From Pseudomonas bubulae (GTDB lineage Bacteria; Pseudomonadota; Gammaproteobacteria; Pseudomonadales; Pseudomonadaceae): a DNA stretch of 64,000 bases. Below are positions 9,424 to 18,743 of this stretch, piece after piece. Where the stretch lies: positions 2,951,001 through 3,015,000 of the forward strand of contig NZ_CP146077.1 of the NCBI RefSeq assembly GCF_037023725.1, read 5' to 3'. How positions within the stretch are numbered: the first letter of the stretch is position 1; each line of letters begins with the position of its first letter. The notes under the pieces were generated by a model. It saw only the letters and a program-made list of their open reading frames with translations, was not told where the DNA came from and did no database searches. The position numbers were made by a program, and so were the translations under genes.

Positions 9424-9624
9424 ATTGTCTCCTGCGATTGGCAAGTGACGTCGGGCCGCCATCTGACGCCTGACTCCTGTCACTGTGAGGGCGATTCACT
9501 CCTTGCCTGAGATTCTACTTTTATCCCGAATCAATACAGTCAGACCTTTCTTAGCGTTGCGTCAGTCGCGGTGGTATTTCTGGTGACCGATTATGATTAC
9601 GAGTAGAGCAGCATCGTGCTGGCG

Positions 9625-9650
9625 CAAAAAAGCCTGCAGTCAGCAGGCTC
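9625..9650 (-). terminator. Rho-independent terminator of the shikimate transporter gene
   Basis: On the minus strand, GAGCCTGC, a short loop and GCAGGCTTTTTT form a strong stem with a T-run, about 30 bases after the stop of the MFS gene. Confidence 0.85.
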
Positions 9651-9680
9651 TTTGCATGAGTCAGGTTGCAGCACGCAGCA

Positions 9681-11123
9681 TCAGCGTGGCGTCGGTTGCA
9701 CCACCGGCTGTGGCGTCATCTGCGGAGCGTTGTGAGCAGGCAGCATTTCCCAGGCATCACGGGGCTCGTCCAGATCTCGGTTGAGGGTTTCCGGGGTCTT
9801 GAAGGTGGTGTACAGGGTGATCAGCGTCAGCAGCGACAGGTAGCAGGCAATCGGCAACCAGGCGCCGATACCGGCGCTGGCATCGCCATCGTGGCTGGCC
9901 ACGACCAGAGCGATCAGCCCGGCGCCAATCAAGGGCGCAATACCGCCAGCAATCACCGCCGAGGCTTCCCGGGCAATGGATACGCCCATATAGCGGTGGC
10001 GCGAGCCGAACAGTTCAGGCATCAGCGCCGCCTGGGTGCCGAACATGCCCCAGGTGCCGATGCCCAGCGCGATAGAGATAGCAATAATGCTCGCGATCAC
10101 ATTGCCCTGGCTCAGTATCCACCATACCGGGAACGCCAGTGCCAGTTGCAGCAGCGCAAAGGCCCGGTACACCACTACACGGCCAAAACGGTCGCTGAGT
10201 TTACCGGCAATCGGCACGGTCAGAGCACCCAGGCTGGCGGCGCAGATCAAGGTGAGCACGCCCACCGGCCCTTGCAGGCCGACCACGCCAACGATGTAAC
10301 TCACCGCCAGGGCCTGATAAATCGAAGACCCGCCGTTTTCTCCCAGGCGTAGGCCAATGCCCAGCAGCAGCGTCGGTTTTGAGTGTTTCATCGCACTTTT
10401 TAGCGGGTTGTCGCAGACGCGCTTGAGGGCCTTGAGGCGGATAAAGGTCGGCGATTCCTTGAGCGACAGGCGCATGTAAAGGCCCAGGGCGACGATCACC
10501 ACGCTGCTGAAGAACGGTATGCGCCACAACCCGCTTTCGAGCACGTTGTCACTGCTGCTGATAACCATGAAGTACACCAGAGCGGCAAGGATGGTGCCCA
10601 GTTGAATGCCAAGGAAGGGCAGGGCAGCGTAAAAACCGCGTCGACCCGGGGGTGCATACTCGGTCATCATCACTGCCGCGCCGGCCTGTTCGGCACCTGC
10701 ACCGAGGCCCTGGAGCAAACGCAGCACCACCAGCAGCACCGGGGCCAGGTAGCCGACTTGATCAAACGTGGGCAGGGCACCGATCAGGGTGCTGGAAATA
10801 CCCATCAGCAACACCGTGGAGGTGAGCACGAACTTGCGTCCCACGCGGTCGCCGATCATGCCGAACAGCACACCACCCAATGGCATTATCGCGAAGCCCA
10901 GGAAGTAGGTGCCGAAGCTGGCAATCAGGCTCATGGTGCGGGTTTGTTCAGGAAAGAACAGCGGCCCGAAAATCAGCGCCGCTGCCAGGGTGTAGAGGGC
11001 AAAGTCGTAGTATTCCAGCGCACTGCCCAGGGAGCAGGCCCAGGCGGCGCGGTGCAGGTCTTTTTTGTGTTCCGGGCTTTCGGGGACCAATTCAATATCA
11101 GATGAAGCATGATCGTGAGTCAT
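9681..11123 (-). CDS. MFS metabolite:proton symporter, shikimate/quinate-type (ShiA-like)
   Basis: A 480-residue MFS transporter of the metabolite:H+ symporter group. It starts with a hydrophilic tail, then the MHS signature AWACSLGSALEYYDFALY, 12 hydrophobic segments and the loop motif GMIGDRVGRKFVL. Relatives carry shikimate, alpha-ketoglutarate, proline or dicarboxylates. The gene just upstream on the same strand is a shikimate dehydrogenase homologue, which suggests shikimate or quinate as substrate; this is inferred from context. The start is preceded by AGAAGG. A terminator follows the stop. Confidence 0.85.
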   Translation of the reverse strand: MTHDHASSDIELVPESPEHKKDLHRAAWACSLGSALEYYDFALYTLAAALIFGPLFFPEQTRTMSLIASFGTYFLGFAIMPLGGVLFGMIGDRVGRKFVLTSTVLLMGISSTLIGALPTFDQVGYLAPVLLVVLRLLQGLGAGAEQAGAAVMMTEYAPPGRRGFYAALPFLGIQLGTILAALVYFMVISSSDNVLESGLWRIPFFSSVVIVALGLYMRLSLKESPTFIRLKALKRVCDNPLKSAMKHSKPTLLLGIGLRLGENGGSSIYQALAVSYIVGVVGLQGPVGVLTLICAASLGALTVPIAGKLSDRFGRVVVYRAFALLQLALAFPVWWILSQGNVIASIIAISIALGIGTWGMFGTQAALMPELFGSRHRYMGVSIAREASAVIAGGIAPLIGAGLIALVVASHDGDASAGIGAWLPIACYLSLLTLITLYTTFKTPETLNRDLDEPRDAWEMLPAHNAPQMTPQPVVQPTPR

Positions 11124-11184
11124 GTTGGTACCTTCTGGTAGGCGCCTTTACGGCATCTTGTTATCGATAGGCAGCAGGGGGGGC

Positions 11185-12000
11185 TTACAATTTGAGTCGA
11201 TGTATCTCCTCGAGCATGGCCTGCTCCATGATGTCGATGGGGGCCTCCATGCCGGTGTACAACTCGATTTGCCGGCAGGCCTGCTGCACCAGCATGCGTG
11301 TGCCGGACACGGTGCGGCAGCCCAGCGCGGCGGCTTGCAGAAGCAAGGCGGTACGCACGGGCATAAAGGCTACATCCATGACGATCAGATGGCTGGCCAG
11401 CAGCCCGTCCAGCGGATTGTTGTCGGGCTGCTTGAAGCCCACGCTGGTGGCATTGATCACGATGTCGAAATCCCGGGCTGCGAAGGCCTCGACACTGCCA
11501 CCCCAGTGCGCGCCCAGGTCTGTGCTCAGGGCCTTGCCCCGTTCACTGCTGCGGTTGAACACCGTGACCCGGGCTGCCGCTTGCAGGCAGCCAAAGACCA
11601 CGGCCCGCGCTGCGCCTCCGGCGCCGATCACGGCAATGCGCTGGTTGTTGAGTTCGCAGACTTCCTGCAGGGCGCGTACTGCACCGAGGTAGTCGGTGTT
11701 GTAGCCGGTGAGAACGCCGTCGATGTTATTGATGGTGTTGACCGCGCCAATGACCAGTGCGGACTCATCGATCGCGTCCAGATGCTCCATCACCACGGTT
11801 TTGTAGGGCATGGACACGTTCATGCCGCGCACACCCAATGCGCGGATGGCCGCGACGCCCGCCACCGGGTCCTCGATGCCGAAGCAGACGAAGGTGTAGT
11901 CCAGGCCCAGGGCCGCGTAGGCCGCATTGTGGATTTTCGCAGAGAGAGAAAAGGGCGAGCCCATGATCGAACCGCACAGGGTTGGCAGGGACTGGGGCAT
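11185..12000 (-). CDS. Shikimate/quinate dehydrogenase family protein (AroE-like, probably catabolic)
   Basis: A 271-residue shikimate dehydrogenase homologue. Substrate-binding serines lie in GSPFSLSAKIHN (S18, S20), the catalytic lysine in NVSMPYK (K67), the conserved N and D at N88 and D103, and the nucleotide loop GAGGAARA at 126-133, followed by FNRS, a pattern that accommodates NADP or NAD. It is divergent from housekeeping AroE (N-V-S-M-P-Y-K rather than N-V-T-x-P-F-K) and is paired with a shikimate-type transporter, so a role in quinate/shikimate use is more likely than aromatic amino acid synthesis. The start has a strong AGGAGG site. 61 bases separate it from the transporter; they are probably co-transcribed. 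Confidence 0.82.
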   Translation of the reverse strand: MPQSLPTLCGSIMGSPFSLSAKIHNAAYAALGLDYTFVCFGIEDPVAGVAAIRALGVRGMNVSMPYKTVVMEHLDAIDESALVIGAVNTINNIDGVLTGYNTDYLGAVRALQEVCELNNQRIAVIGAGGAARAVVFGCLQAAARVTVFNRSSERGKALSTDLGAHWGGSVEAFAARDFDIVINATSVGFKQPDNNPLDGLLASHLIVMDVAFMPVRTALLLQAAALGCRTVSGTRMLVQQACRQIELYTGMEAPIDIMEQAMLEEIHRLKL

Positions 12001-12081
12001 GCGTGCCTCCTAGTATTGGATTTATGAGTGGGGCAATAAGCCCACTTTCAACCCCTGCAGCGCAGTGTGCCAATCGTATAT

Positions 12082-12114
12082 GGTGATGCCGTGATCACGG
12101 ATGCTGATCACCAG
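12082..12114. promoter_or_regulatory. Candidate operator upstream of the aroE-like gene
   Basis: In the 204-bp divergent region between the aroE-like gene and the HAD gene lies a perfect 12-base palindrome CCGTGATCACGG (12089-12100) flanked by TGGTGAT and ATCACCA, giving nested dyads typical of a regulator site. No regulator gene is adjacent, so the binding protein is unknown. Confidence 0.35.
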
Positions 12115-12204
12115 CTGAGAGTTGATGATTGGCGATGACTGCAGCACATTGTGCTTCTCCCGGTGTTATGGTGCTGAATCCTTCCTGCCAACGGATTTGT
12201 TGTG

Positions 12205-12894
12205 ATGACTACACCGCGTGCTGCTGTCGGCCCGATCAAGGCCGTGATTTTCGATATGGACGGGTTATTGCTGGATACTGAGGGTATTTACACCGAAGTC
12301 ACGCAGATCATCGCCGAACGCTACGGTCGCACCTATGACTGGAGCATCAAGCAGCACATCATCGGCCGTGGCGCCCTGGACCTGGCAGAATTTCTGGTCA
12401 AGGCGCTGGAATTACCGATCACCGCGCAGGAATTTCTGGTTGTCCGCGAGCCGTTGCTAAAAGAACGCTTCCCCAAAGCCACGGGCATGCCGGGTGCCGA
12501 GGCGCTGGTGCGCCATCTCAAGGCCCACAAGGTGCCAATTGCCGTGGGCACCAGTTCATCGCAACATTCCTTTGCCCACAAAACCACCTTGCATGGTGAG
12601 TGGTTTGAGCTGTTCGACACCATTGTCACCGCTGACGACCCTGAAGTGGGGGCAGCCAAGCCTGCACCGGATATCTTCCTGACGGCGGCACGGCGCCTGG
12701 GTGTTGCGCCCGAGCACTGCCTGGTATTCGAAGATTCGCCTTTCGGGGTAACGGCTGCCAAAGCCGCCAACATGACTGCGATTGCCGTACCTGATGTAGC
12801 CATGGCCGACAGCAAGTACACGCATGCCGACCTGATCATCCGCCAGCTGGCCGACTTTGATCTGGCGGCTTATGGTTTGCCGCCGATGCGATAA
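12205..12894 (+). CDS. HAD-superfamily subclass IA phosphatase (GS1-like)
   Basis: A 229-residue HAD hydrolase. Motif I is VIFDMDGLLLDTEG near the N-terminus (nucleophile Asp and acid/base Asp), motif II the threonine/serine in IAVGTSSSQHS, motif III the lysine of GAAKPAPDIF, and motif IV EDSPFGVTAA. The small alpha-helical cap between motifs I and II and the overall length fit GS1/pseudouridine-5'-phosphatase-like sugar-phosphate phosphatases. Substrate cannot be read from sequence. A GTG directly precedes the ATG chosen as start. No operon partner. Confidence 0.85.
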   Translation: MTTPRAAVGPIKAVIFDMDGLLLDTEGIYTEVTQIIAERYGRTYDWSIKQHIIGRGALDLAEFLVKALELPITAQEFLVVREPLLKERFPKATGMPGAEALVRHLKAHKVPIAVGTSSSQHSFAHKTTLHGEWFELFDTIVTADDPEVGAAKPAPDIFLTAARRLGVAPEHCLVFEDSPFGVTAAKAANMTAIAVPDVAMADSKYTHADLIIRQLADFDLAAYGLPPMR

Positions 12895-12920
12895 GTGCTA
12901 GCCAGATCCCTTACACGCGA

Positions 12921-13391
12921 TTATTGCACCGGCAGTTTTTCCAGTGCCGCACGCAATTCGTCGGCGCTGGAAAACTCTTGCTGTGACATTAGTTTGCCAC
13001 TATCCAGTTGCAGCCACAGTACCTTGTCTTCGGCACCGGGGTACTGGGCGGCAACAGCCCCGTCGCGGTCAAGCACAACACGGTAGCTGTAGTCACGCAT
13101 GGCCGGGATGGCGATAAATTTGCCGATCAGCGAGGGCATGCGCTGCACATCGGCGAGAAACACCACATTGCGTGCTTCCAGGTAGCCCTTGGCCCGGTTT
13201 TCCAGCGCAGCCTTGACCAGCTTGGAGCCGTCCATGTTGCGCGCCACCAGTAGCACGCGGGTTTTTTCGTCCAGGGTGTAGGGTTGGTCATGCTGGTCGT
13301 TCAGGGTCCATGGCGTCAGGCGCTCACCGATATTCGCGGCCTGGGCCAGCATGGAAAACGCGCTCAACAACAGCACAAGTGCAATTCTCAC
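12921..13391 (-). CDS. Exported thioredoxin-fold-like protein of unknown function
   Basis: A 156-residue protein with a clear signal peptide (MRIALVLLLSAFSMLAQAA, cleavage near residue 19). The rest resembles a thioredoxin-like or YtfJ-like domain (GERLTPWTLNDQHDQPYTLD, then a central beta strand VVLDRDGAVAAQYPG) but has no CxxC pair, so redox activity by dithiol exchange is unlikely. Relatives are widespread in Pseudomonas as conserved hypothetical proteins. It is transcribed alone, towards the HAD gene. Confidence 0.65.
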   Translation of the reverse strand: MRIALVLLLSAFSMLAQAANIGERLTPWTLNDQHDQPYTLDEKTRVLLVARNMDGSKLVKAALENRAKGYLEARNVVFLADVQRMPSLIGKFIAIPAMRDYSYRVVLDRDGAVAAQYPGAEDKVLWLQLDSGKLMSQQEFSSADELRAALEKLPVQ

Positions 13392-13541
13392 CGTTTGATA
13401 CCCCTTCTGTTAATGGTTCTGGCCTGACAGGTTTCAGGCATGGCCGGTATGGTATCCCACAGCACAAGGTAAAAGGCCTGAGACGCATTTAGCTACAAAT
13501 TGCTCTATGGTTAAGCGCTACCGGCCCAAGGAAACGCCAAG

Positions 13542-14425
13542 ATGACGCGTCTGACAGCGAAAGACTTTGCCCCTGAATTACTTGAGCTTTATGACTACTA
13601 CGCCCACGGCAAGATCAACCGTCGCGAGTTTCTTGACCGTGCTGCTGTATTCGCCCTGGGCACCACTGCGTTATCGGTGCTGACGGCGTTGAGCCCAGAC
13701 TACGCACTCGCCGAGCAGGTATCCTTTACCGACCCGAAATCATTGCCGAGTACATCATGTACCCATCGCCCAGGGGCAACGGCCAGGTGCGCGGTTATCT
13801 GGTGCGGCCAGCCAAGGCAGCGGGCAAGCTGCCAGCCGTGGTGGTGGTGCATGAGAACCGCGGGCTGAATCCTTACATCGAAGATGTTGCCCGGCGCCTG
13901 GGCAAGGCGGGATATATCGCTCTGGCACCCGATGGCCTGACGTCAGTGGGCGGATATCCCGGCAATGACGAGCAAGGCCTGGCGCTGCAGCAAAAAGTCG
14001 ACCCTGCCAGGCTGATGAATGACTTCTTCGCGGCGGTGGAGTGGTTGATGCAGCATGATGCCAGTACCGGCAAAGTTGGGATTACCGGGTTCTGCTATGG
14101 CGGCGGGGTGGCCAATGCGGCGGCAGTGGCCTACCCGGAGCTGGGAGCTGCAGTGTCGTTTTACGGGCGCCAGCCCGGTGCAGACGAGGTCGCCCGTATC
14201 CAGGCACCGTTGATGCTGCACTACGCCGGGCTGGATACACGGATCAATGACGGCTGGCCAGCTTTTGAGCAGGCGTTGAACAGCAACGGTAAAGTCCATG
14301 AAGCGCATATCTACCCGGGAGTGAATCACGGCTTTCATAACGACTCGACGCCTCGCTACGATGAAGCCGCGGCTACTCTGGCCTGGAACAGGACCCTGGG
14401 CTGGTTCGGCAAGTATCTGGCGTAG
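13542..14425 (+). pseudogene. Tat-exported dienelactone hydrolase family protein, interrupted by a one-base frameshift
   Basis: Two overlapping frames together encode one alpha/beta hydrolase. The first (from 13542) has a twin-arginine signal ([15 protein letters not shown], then ALSPDYALA) and reads correctly to about FTDP at 13736. The second takes over from codon 13742 ([10 protein letters not shown]) and carries the dienelactone-hydrolase core: cysteine nucleophile in GFCYGGG, Asp in HYAGLDTR, His in GVNHGFHND. Inserting one base between 13736 and 13742 (for instance CCG-GAA-ATC-ATT) restores a 294-residue protein of normal length. Both halves are otherwise intact, so this is a very recent mutation or a sequencing error. 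Role: hydrolysis of a lactone or ester in the periplasm. Confidence 0.85.
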
Positions 14426-14430
14426 CGGGC

Positions 14431-14613
14431 TTAGCCGTTCTTCTTGCGCAGGCTCTTGAGCCGAGCGCTGGCGCGCTGCACGGCGGCCATTTTTTCCGGG
14501 CGCTTCATGCCCCGCCACTTGCGGATATCTTCCCGGGTTCGACCGCAGCTCACGCAGAGCTCACCACTTAACTGGCAAACTGCAATGCACGGGTTTTCAA
14601 TGTCTTTTGCCAC
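14431..14613 (-). CDS. DUF1289 domain protein
   Basis: Sixty residues with the DUF1289 pattern: four cysteines (C9, C13, C20, C23 in NPCIAVCQLSGELCVSCGRT) followed by a basic helix (IRKWRGMKRPEK). The cysteines suggest metal or Fe-S binding; function is not known. It directly follows the next gene on the same strand (stop and start 3 bases apart), so the two are one transcript. Confidence 0.8.
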   Translation of the reverse strand: MAKDIENPCIAVCQLSGELCVSCGRTREDIRKWRGMKRPEKMAAVQRASARLKSLRKKNG

Positions 14614-14616
14614 AGT

Positions 14617-14988
14617 TCAACTGCGTCCGGTCTGTTTTTGCGCCAGGCGCTTGGGCCAGTTGCCGCCACAACTGCGCTGGCACTCTTCTTCTGAATCGAA
14701 GAATACATGGGCCGAGCCGTTACGCACCTTTACACCGGCATCCGCCAGCGCCTGGGCCGTCAGCTCACCCATATAGCGCGCCTCGCCATCGGCCAGGGCG
14801 AAGTCTTTGCTGGCTTGCGTATCGAACACCCAGACCACCTTCAGGCTGGCCGGGAAGGCCTCGTAGTCAACAACATGGGTCAACCAGGCAAACCCCGGGA
14901 TCTGTGATTTGGCCGTTTCGCAGGCCTCGGTCAGGGAGGTGATCAGGCGACGTTCGATCTGTGCCTGGGTGCGTTTGCTTAAAGACAT
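14617..14988 (-). CDS. Conserved hypothetical protein (Pseudomonas)
   Basis: A 123-residue soluble protein of mixed alpha/beta composition with no signal peptide and no motif I recognise. It begins with a basic helix (MSLSKRTQAQIERRL) and contains KVVWVFDTQASKDFA. It is upstream of, and coupled to, the DUF1289 gene. Similar genes are frequent in Pseudomonas next to DUF1289 proteins, but I cannot assign a role. Confidence 0.6.
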   Translation of the reverse strand: MSLSKRTQAQIERRLITSLTEACETAKSQIPGFAWLTHVVDYEAFPASLKVVWVFDTQASKDFALADGEARYMGELTAQALADAGVKVRNGSAHVFFDSEEECQRSCGGNWPKRLAQKQTGRS

Positions 14989-15399
14989 GGGTGAATCCTG
15001 TTGATAGGCGGGGCAAAGGCACGATTATACCTGAGCGCGGGGCTTGGCTACTGCTGCTTCGCCCAGAGTGCCACCTGAGGTAGAATGTCGCGGTAAGTCG
15101 GCTGGCCGCCCTGGAGCGTCATGCCCACGCAGGTTCCCCGGAAGGAGCCGCGAGCAGGCCGGACATCAAGGGAGTCACATCCGCTGTACCCAAAATGTTA
15201 CCCAAGTAGCTGAAGCCAAGACCAACAAGAGATCAGCGCCCAAGGTACATGAAGTGAGGTCTGTAACGTGCACAGGCCTTATATGTCTGCCCGTTCGGGG
15301 CTTGAAGCTGGCTCGATTGCAGGTGACCGTCTGTAGTGGGTCAGGCAAATTCAGGCACCGAGTGCCGGGCAGATGGCGTTTTATCTTAGGTACTACAAC
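14989..15399 (+). other. Gene-free leader region upstream of mqo
   Basis: A 411-base gap. The left end holds the promoter of the minus-strand gene at 14988. The rest, upstream of mqo, has no convincing coding frame (a 120-codon open frame has no ribosome site and unusual composition), no tRNA and no strong terminator. It is long for a promoter, so a long mqo 5' leader or a small RNA is possible but not shown. Confidence 0.4.
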
Positions 15400-17046
15400 A
15401 TGTTAAAAAAAATGAACAAGGGGCTACTGGGCCTGGCGCTGACCATGGGGATTACCTCCGTGCATGCGGCAGAACCTAAACACGTGGATGTACTGCTGAT
15501 CGGCGGCGGCATCATGAGCGCTACTCTGGGTGTATGGCTCAACGAGCTGGAACCCGGCATGTCCATGGAGATGATTGAACGTCTCGATGGCGTTGCCCTG
15601 GAAAGCTCCAACGGCTGGAACAACGCAGGTACCGGTCACTCCGCCCTGGCTGAGCTGAACTACACGCCGGAAGACAAGAACGGCAACGTTGAAATCCCGA
15701 AGGCCATTGAAATCAATGAAGCTTTCCAGGTATCGCGTCAGTTCTGGTCGTGGCAGGTCAAGAACGGCGTACTGAAAGATCCGCGCTCGTTTATCAACTC
15801 CACGCCGCACATGAGTTTTGTGTGGGGCGATGACAACATCAAGTTCTTGAAAAAGCGCTATGAAGCCCTGCAGGCCAGCCCTCTGTTCGCGGGCATGCAG
15901 TACTCCGAAGATCCAGTGCAGATCAAGAAGTGGGTTCCGTTGATGATGGAAGGGCGCGATCCCAACCAGAAAATCGCGGCCACCTGGTCTCCGATCGGTA
16001 CTGACGTGAATTTCGGCGAAATCACACGCCAGTTCGCGGCTTACCTGCAAACCAAGCCTAACTTCTCGCTGAAACTGTCGAGCGAAGTTGAAGACATCAA
16101 GCGCAATGAAGATGGTTCGTGGCGCGTGGTGTACAAAAACCTGAAAGATGGCAGCAAAACCGAAACTGACGCCAAGTTCGTCTTTATCGGCGCTGGCGGC
16201 GGTGCCCTGCACCTGCTGCAGAAGTCCGGCATTCCTGAAGCCAAGGAATACGCAGGCTTCCCGGTTGGCGGCTCGTTCCTGGTAACCGATAACCCGACTG
16301 TTGCCGAGCAGCATCTGGCCAAGGCCTACGGCAAGGCTTCGGTTGGTGCGCCACCGATGTCGGTTCCGCACCTGGACACCCGCGTGCTGGATGGCAAGCG
16401 CGTTATCCTGTTTGGCCCGTTCGCGACTTTCTCGACCAAGTTCCTGAAAGAAGGTTCGTACTTCGACCTGCTGACCAGCACCACCCCGCACAACATCTGG
16501 CCAATGACCAAAGTGGGTATCGAACAGTACCCACTGGTTGAATACCTGGCCGGCCAGCTGATGCTGTCGGACGAAGACCGCTTCAATGCGTTGAAAGAGT
16601 ACTTCCCGAACGCCAAGTCCGAAGACTGGCGCCTGTGGCAGGCCGGTCAGCGCGTGCAGATCATCAAGCGTGACGAAGAGAAGGGCGGCGTGCTGAAACT
16701 CGGTACCGAGATTGTCAGCGCCAAAGATGGCAGCATCGCCGGTCTGCTGGGCGCATCCCCGGGTGCCTCCACGGCTGCACCGATCATGCTCACCGTGCTT
16801 GAAACCGTGTTCAAGGACAAGGTTGCAACACCGGAGTGGCAAGCGAAGCTGCACCAGATCGTGCCGAGCTATGGCACCAAGCTGAACGGCGATCCTGATC
16901 GCGTTGCCCAAGAGTGGGCCTACACGGCTGAAGTCCTGCAATTGACTCCACCACCGGCGATCCCGGCGGCAACTCACACTGCAACGCCTGCTACGGAGCC
17001 GGCAAAGCCTGCTCCAAGCAACCCAGCGGCTGACATGGCGCTGTAA
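15400..17046 (+). CDS. mqo: Malate:quinone oxidoreductase
   Basis: Membrane-associated FAD enzyme that oxidises malate to oxaloacetate and reduces the quinone pool, the usual malate dehydrogenase of Pseudomonas. At 548 residues it has normal length. The FAD-binding N-terminus is [16 protein letters not shown], followed by the family blocks [35 protein letters not shown] [16 protein letters not shown] and [16 protein letters not shown]. As in some other Pseudomonas Mqo proteins there is a hydrophobic, signal-like N-terminus ([15 protein letters not shown]) and a Pro/Ala-rich tail. The ATG at 15400 follows TTAGG; another ATG at 15412 is possible. Confidence 0.95.
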   Translation: MLKKMNKGLLGLALTMGITSVHAAEPKHVDVLLIGGGIMSATLGVWLNELEPGMSMEMIERLDGVALESSNGWNNAGTGHSALAELNYTPEDKNGNVEIPKAIEINEAFQVSRQFWSWQVKNGVLKDPRSFINSTPHMSFVWGDDNIKFLKKRYEALQASPLFAGMQYSEDPVQIKKWVPLMMEGRDPNQKIAATWSPIGTDVNFGEITRQFAAYLQTKPNFSLKLSSEVEDIKRNEDGSWRVVYKNLKDGSKTETDAKFVFIGAGGGALHLLQKSGIPEAKEYAGFPVGGSFLVTDNPTVAEQHLAKAYGKASVGAPPMSVPHLDTRVLDGKRVILFGPFATFSTKFLKEGSYFDLLTSTTPHNIWPMTKVGIEQYPLVEYLAGQLMLSDEDRFNALKEYFPNAKSEDWRLWQAGQRVQIIKRDEEKGGVLKLGTEIVSAKDGSIAGLLGASPGASTAAPIMLTVLETVFKDKVATPEWQAKLHQIVPSYGTKLNGDPDRVAQEWAYTAEVLQLTPPPAIPAATHTATPATEPAKPAPSNPAADMAL

Positions 17047-17053
17047 AAAAACG

Positions 17054-17081
17054 GCCCCACCCGAAGCTGCTCGGGTGGGGC
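17054..17081. terminator. Terminator after mqo
   Basis: Perfect 11-base arms GCCCCACCCGA and TCGGGTGGGGC with a 6-base loop, followed by TGCTTTAT, 8 bases past the mqo stop. An A-run precedes it, so it may also serve the convergent CAP-domain gene. Confidence 0.9.
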
Positions 17082-17126
17082 TGCTTTATCTCGCGTTACC
17101 GCCTCGCTCAACCCCTTCGCAATACC

Positions 17127-17978
17127 TCACTGCGTCCCGAACAGGGCCGTCCAGTAAATCCCTGCATCACTTTTTGGGTCTACCGCGTAGGCTGCGCCCA
17201 GCTCGCGAAACCCCGGATTCATCACGTTGGCGCAATGACCAGGGCTGGCCAGCCAGCCGTCGACCAGCTTGCGCGTGGTGTCCTGCCCGGCGGCGATATT
17301 TTCACCGATCTGCTGCGCGATATAGCCCGCCAGTTCAGCGCGATCCCCCGGGGTGCTGCCATCGCGGCCCTTGTGATCGAAGTAGTTATTGTTGGCCATG
17401 TCCCGTGAATGACTCTCGGCAGCGCTAGCCAGGGTGGTGTTCCAGGTCAGGGGCGCGGCAGGGCCGAAGGCCTGGGTGCCGCATTGGCGGGGTTGGTTAC
17501 GGGCGCTGTTGAGCATCTCGAGGACCTTCTGGCCTTCGGCCTGCCAGTCTCCCAGGCGTGCCGCCAGCAGCGGACGGGCCAGAACGATGCGCCAGTCACG
17601 CTGGTCGTGGCTGACGCCGATATCGACAAATTGCGGGTCCAGCACCACGCGGCAAAAGCTTTCCTGGACGGCTTTCATGGCGGCCTGGGCGTCACGGGGG
17701 CCGGACAGGTTGATCGCCTGTACGTTGACCATCGGGTATGCCGCCTGTGCCAGGGCTTGCTGCAAATCGCCAAAACTGCTGGCCGGCAGCACCAGGCGGG
17801 TGTCGGCCGACAGTGGCGGCAACTCTTGCGAGGCCTGCCCTGCGCACAATTGAATCTGGCTGCGGTAAGCATTGATCGAGTCGATCAGTTGCGATTCTTC
17901 GCTGGCCACGGCGCCAGCGCTGAACACCAGACTCAGTGTCAAGGCGCCGAGACGGGGCAGGGTGAAGTGAGCGCGCAT
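17127..17978 (-). CDS. Exported CAP-domain (SCP/PR-1) protein
   Basis: A 283-residue protein with an N-terminal signal peptide (ending SAGAVASEE) and a C-terminal CAP domain. The CAP motifs are HSRDMANNNYFDH, the GENIAAG segment and HCANVMNPGFRELG; the histidines and glutamates form the usual divalent-metal pocket. The N-terminal 130 residues are an unassigned region with two cysteines. Bacterial CAP proteins are secreted or periplasmic with roles that remain unclear. It is convergent with mqo and lies alone. Confidence 0.85.
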   Translation of the reverse strand: MRAHFTLPRLGALTLSLVFSAGAVASEESQLIDSINAYRSQIQLCAGQASQELPPLSADTRLVLPASSFGDLQQALAQAAYPMVNVQAINLSGPRDAQAAMKAVQESFCRVVLDPQFVDIGVSHDQRDWRIVLARPLLAARLGDWQAEGQKVLEMLNSARNQPRQCGTQAFGPAAPLTWNTTLASAAESHSRDMANNNYFDHKGRDGSTPGDRAELAGYIAQQIGENIAAGQDTTRKLVDGWLASPGHCANVMNPGFRELGAAYAVDPKSDAGIYWTALFGTQ

Positions 17979-18027
17979 ACGGGTTCCCTCTTAACGGAGT
18001 GCAACCATGATGCGTTATTTCGCCCCT

Positions 18028-18708
18028 TTAGTCTTTTGCCAGGGCCACAAAGGCTTTGGCCCGGGCAGTCAGTTGATCGATCTGGCGATCACGTTTCTTC
18101 TCGGCGTCGAGCATGGCCTTTTTGCCGTTGCGTTGCAGCAGGTAGGTATGGATCTGGCGCACTTCGGTGGACTGGTAGATCGCGGCGACGTCGAGCACGG
18201 CCATCAGGCCGTCGCTGCTATGGTCACGGGTGTTCATCAGCACTTGCGGGCCGCGGGTACCGATGACTTGCAGCCCCATTGCCTCGAATTCCGCAACCTT
18301 GGTCACACTGCAAGTCAGCTCGGTGTGAGGGTAGCGGCGCACGACTTCCTCGAGCATCGAACGGGTCACCCCCAGATGGCGGTGGCTGGCCAGCTCGGCC
18401 ATATAGGCAATGCCGCAGGCCTGGGGGTCGTCCTTGAAAGGCAGGTACAAGGCGAAGCCCGTTACTTTTTCCGGGTCCTGGGCATCGGTGGCGACAATCA
18501 GCTCGACCGCAATGCCTTTGGTGCCGTCGAGTGCCTGCAGGTACAGATGCACTTCAAAGCCGATGGCGTACTGATAAATGCTGTACAGCAGATTGCTCGG
18601 GGCGATTTCCATCGCACTGATATCGCTCAGGTGATCGACCACGAGCTGCAGGATCTGGCTGTTGATCGGTTCGCTGACCGGGGAATCGAAATGGCTGAGG
18701 GTGGTCAT
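18028..18708 (-). CDS. GNAT-like N-acetyltransferase family protein
   Basis: A 226-residue protein whose middle part (about 75-160) reads like a GNAT fold (GIAYMAELASHRHLGVTRSMLEE takes the place of the acetyl-CoA loop). The C-terminus is a basic helix (KKAMLDAEKKRDRQIDQL). The frame is open upstream to 18738, but MTTLSHFDSP at 18708 gives the more natural N-terminus. The gene is a single unit; a REPIN separates it from the UPF0149 gene. Family placement is by overall look only. Confidence 0.55.
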   Translation of the reverse strand: MTTLSHFDSPVSEPINSQILQLVVDHLSDISAMEIAPSNLLYSIYQYAIGFEVHLYLQALDGTKGIAVELIVATDAQDPEKVTGFALYLPFKDDPQACGIAYMAELASHRHLGVTRSMLEEVVRRYPHTELTCSVTKVAEFEAMGLQVIGTRGPQVLMNTRDHSSDGLMAVLDVAAIYQSTEVRQIHTYLLQRNGKKAMLDAEKKRDRQIDQLTARAKAFVALAKD

Positions 18709-18743
18709 GGGGATGGTTTCTATAGTGTGCCGCAGCACAATTC

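Noticed and set aside
15044..15406. A 120-codon frame upstream of mqo
   Set aside because: Composition is unlike a protein, there is no ribosome site, and it would overlap the mqo start.
15424..16977. A 517-codon open frame antisense to mqo
   Set aside because: mqo is certain; the antisense translation has no recognisable motif and is a codon-bias shadow.
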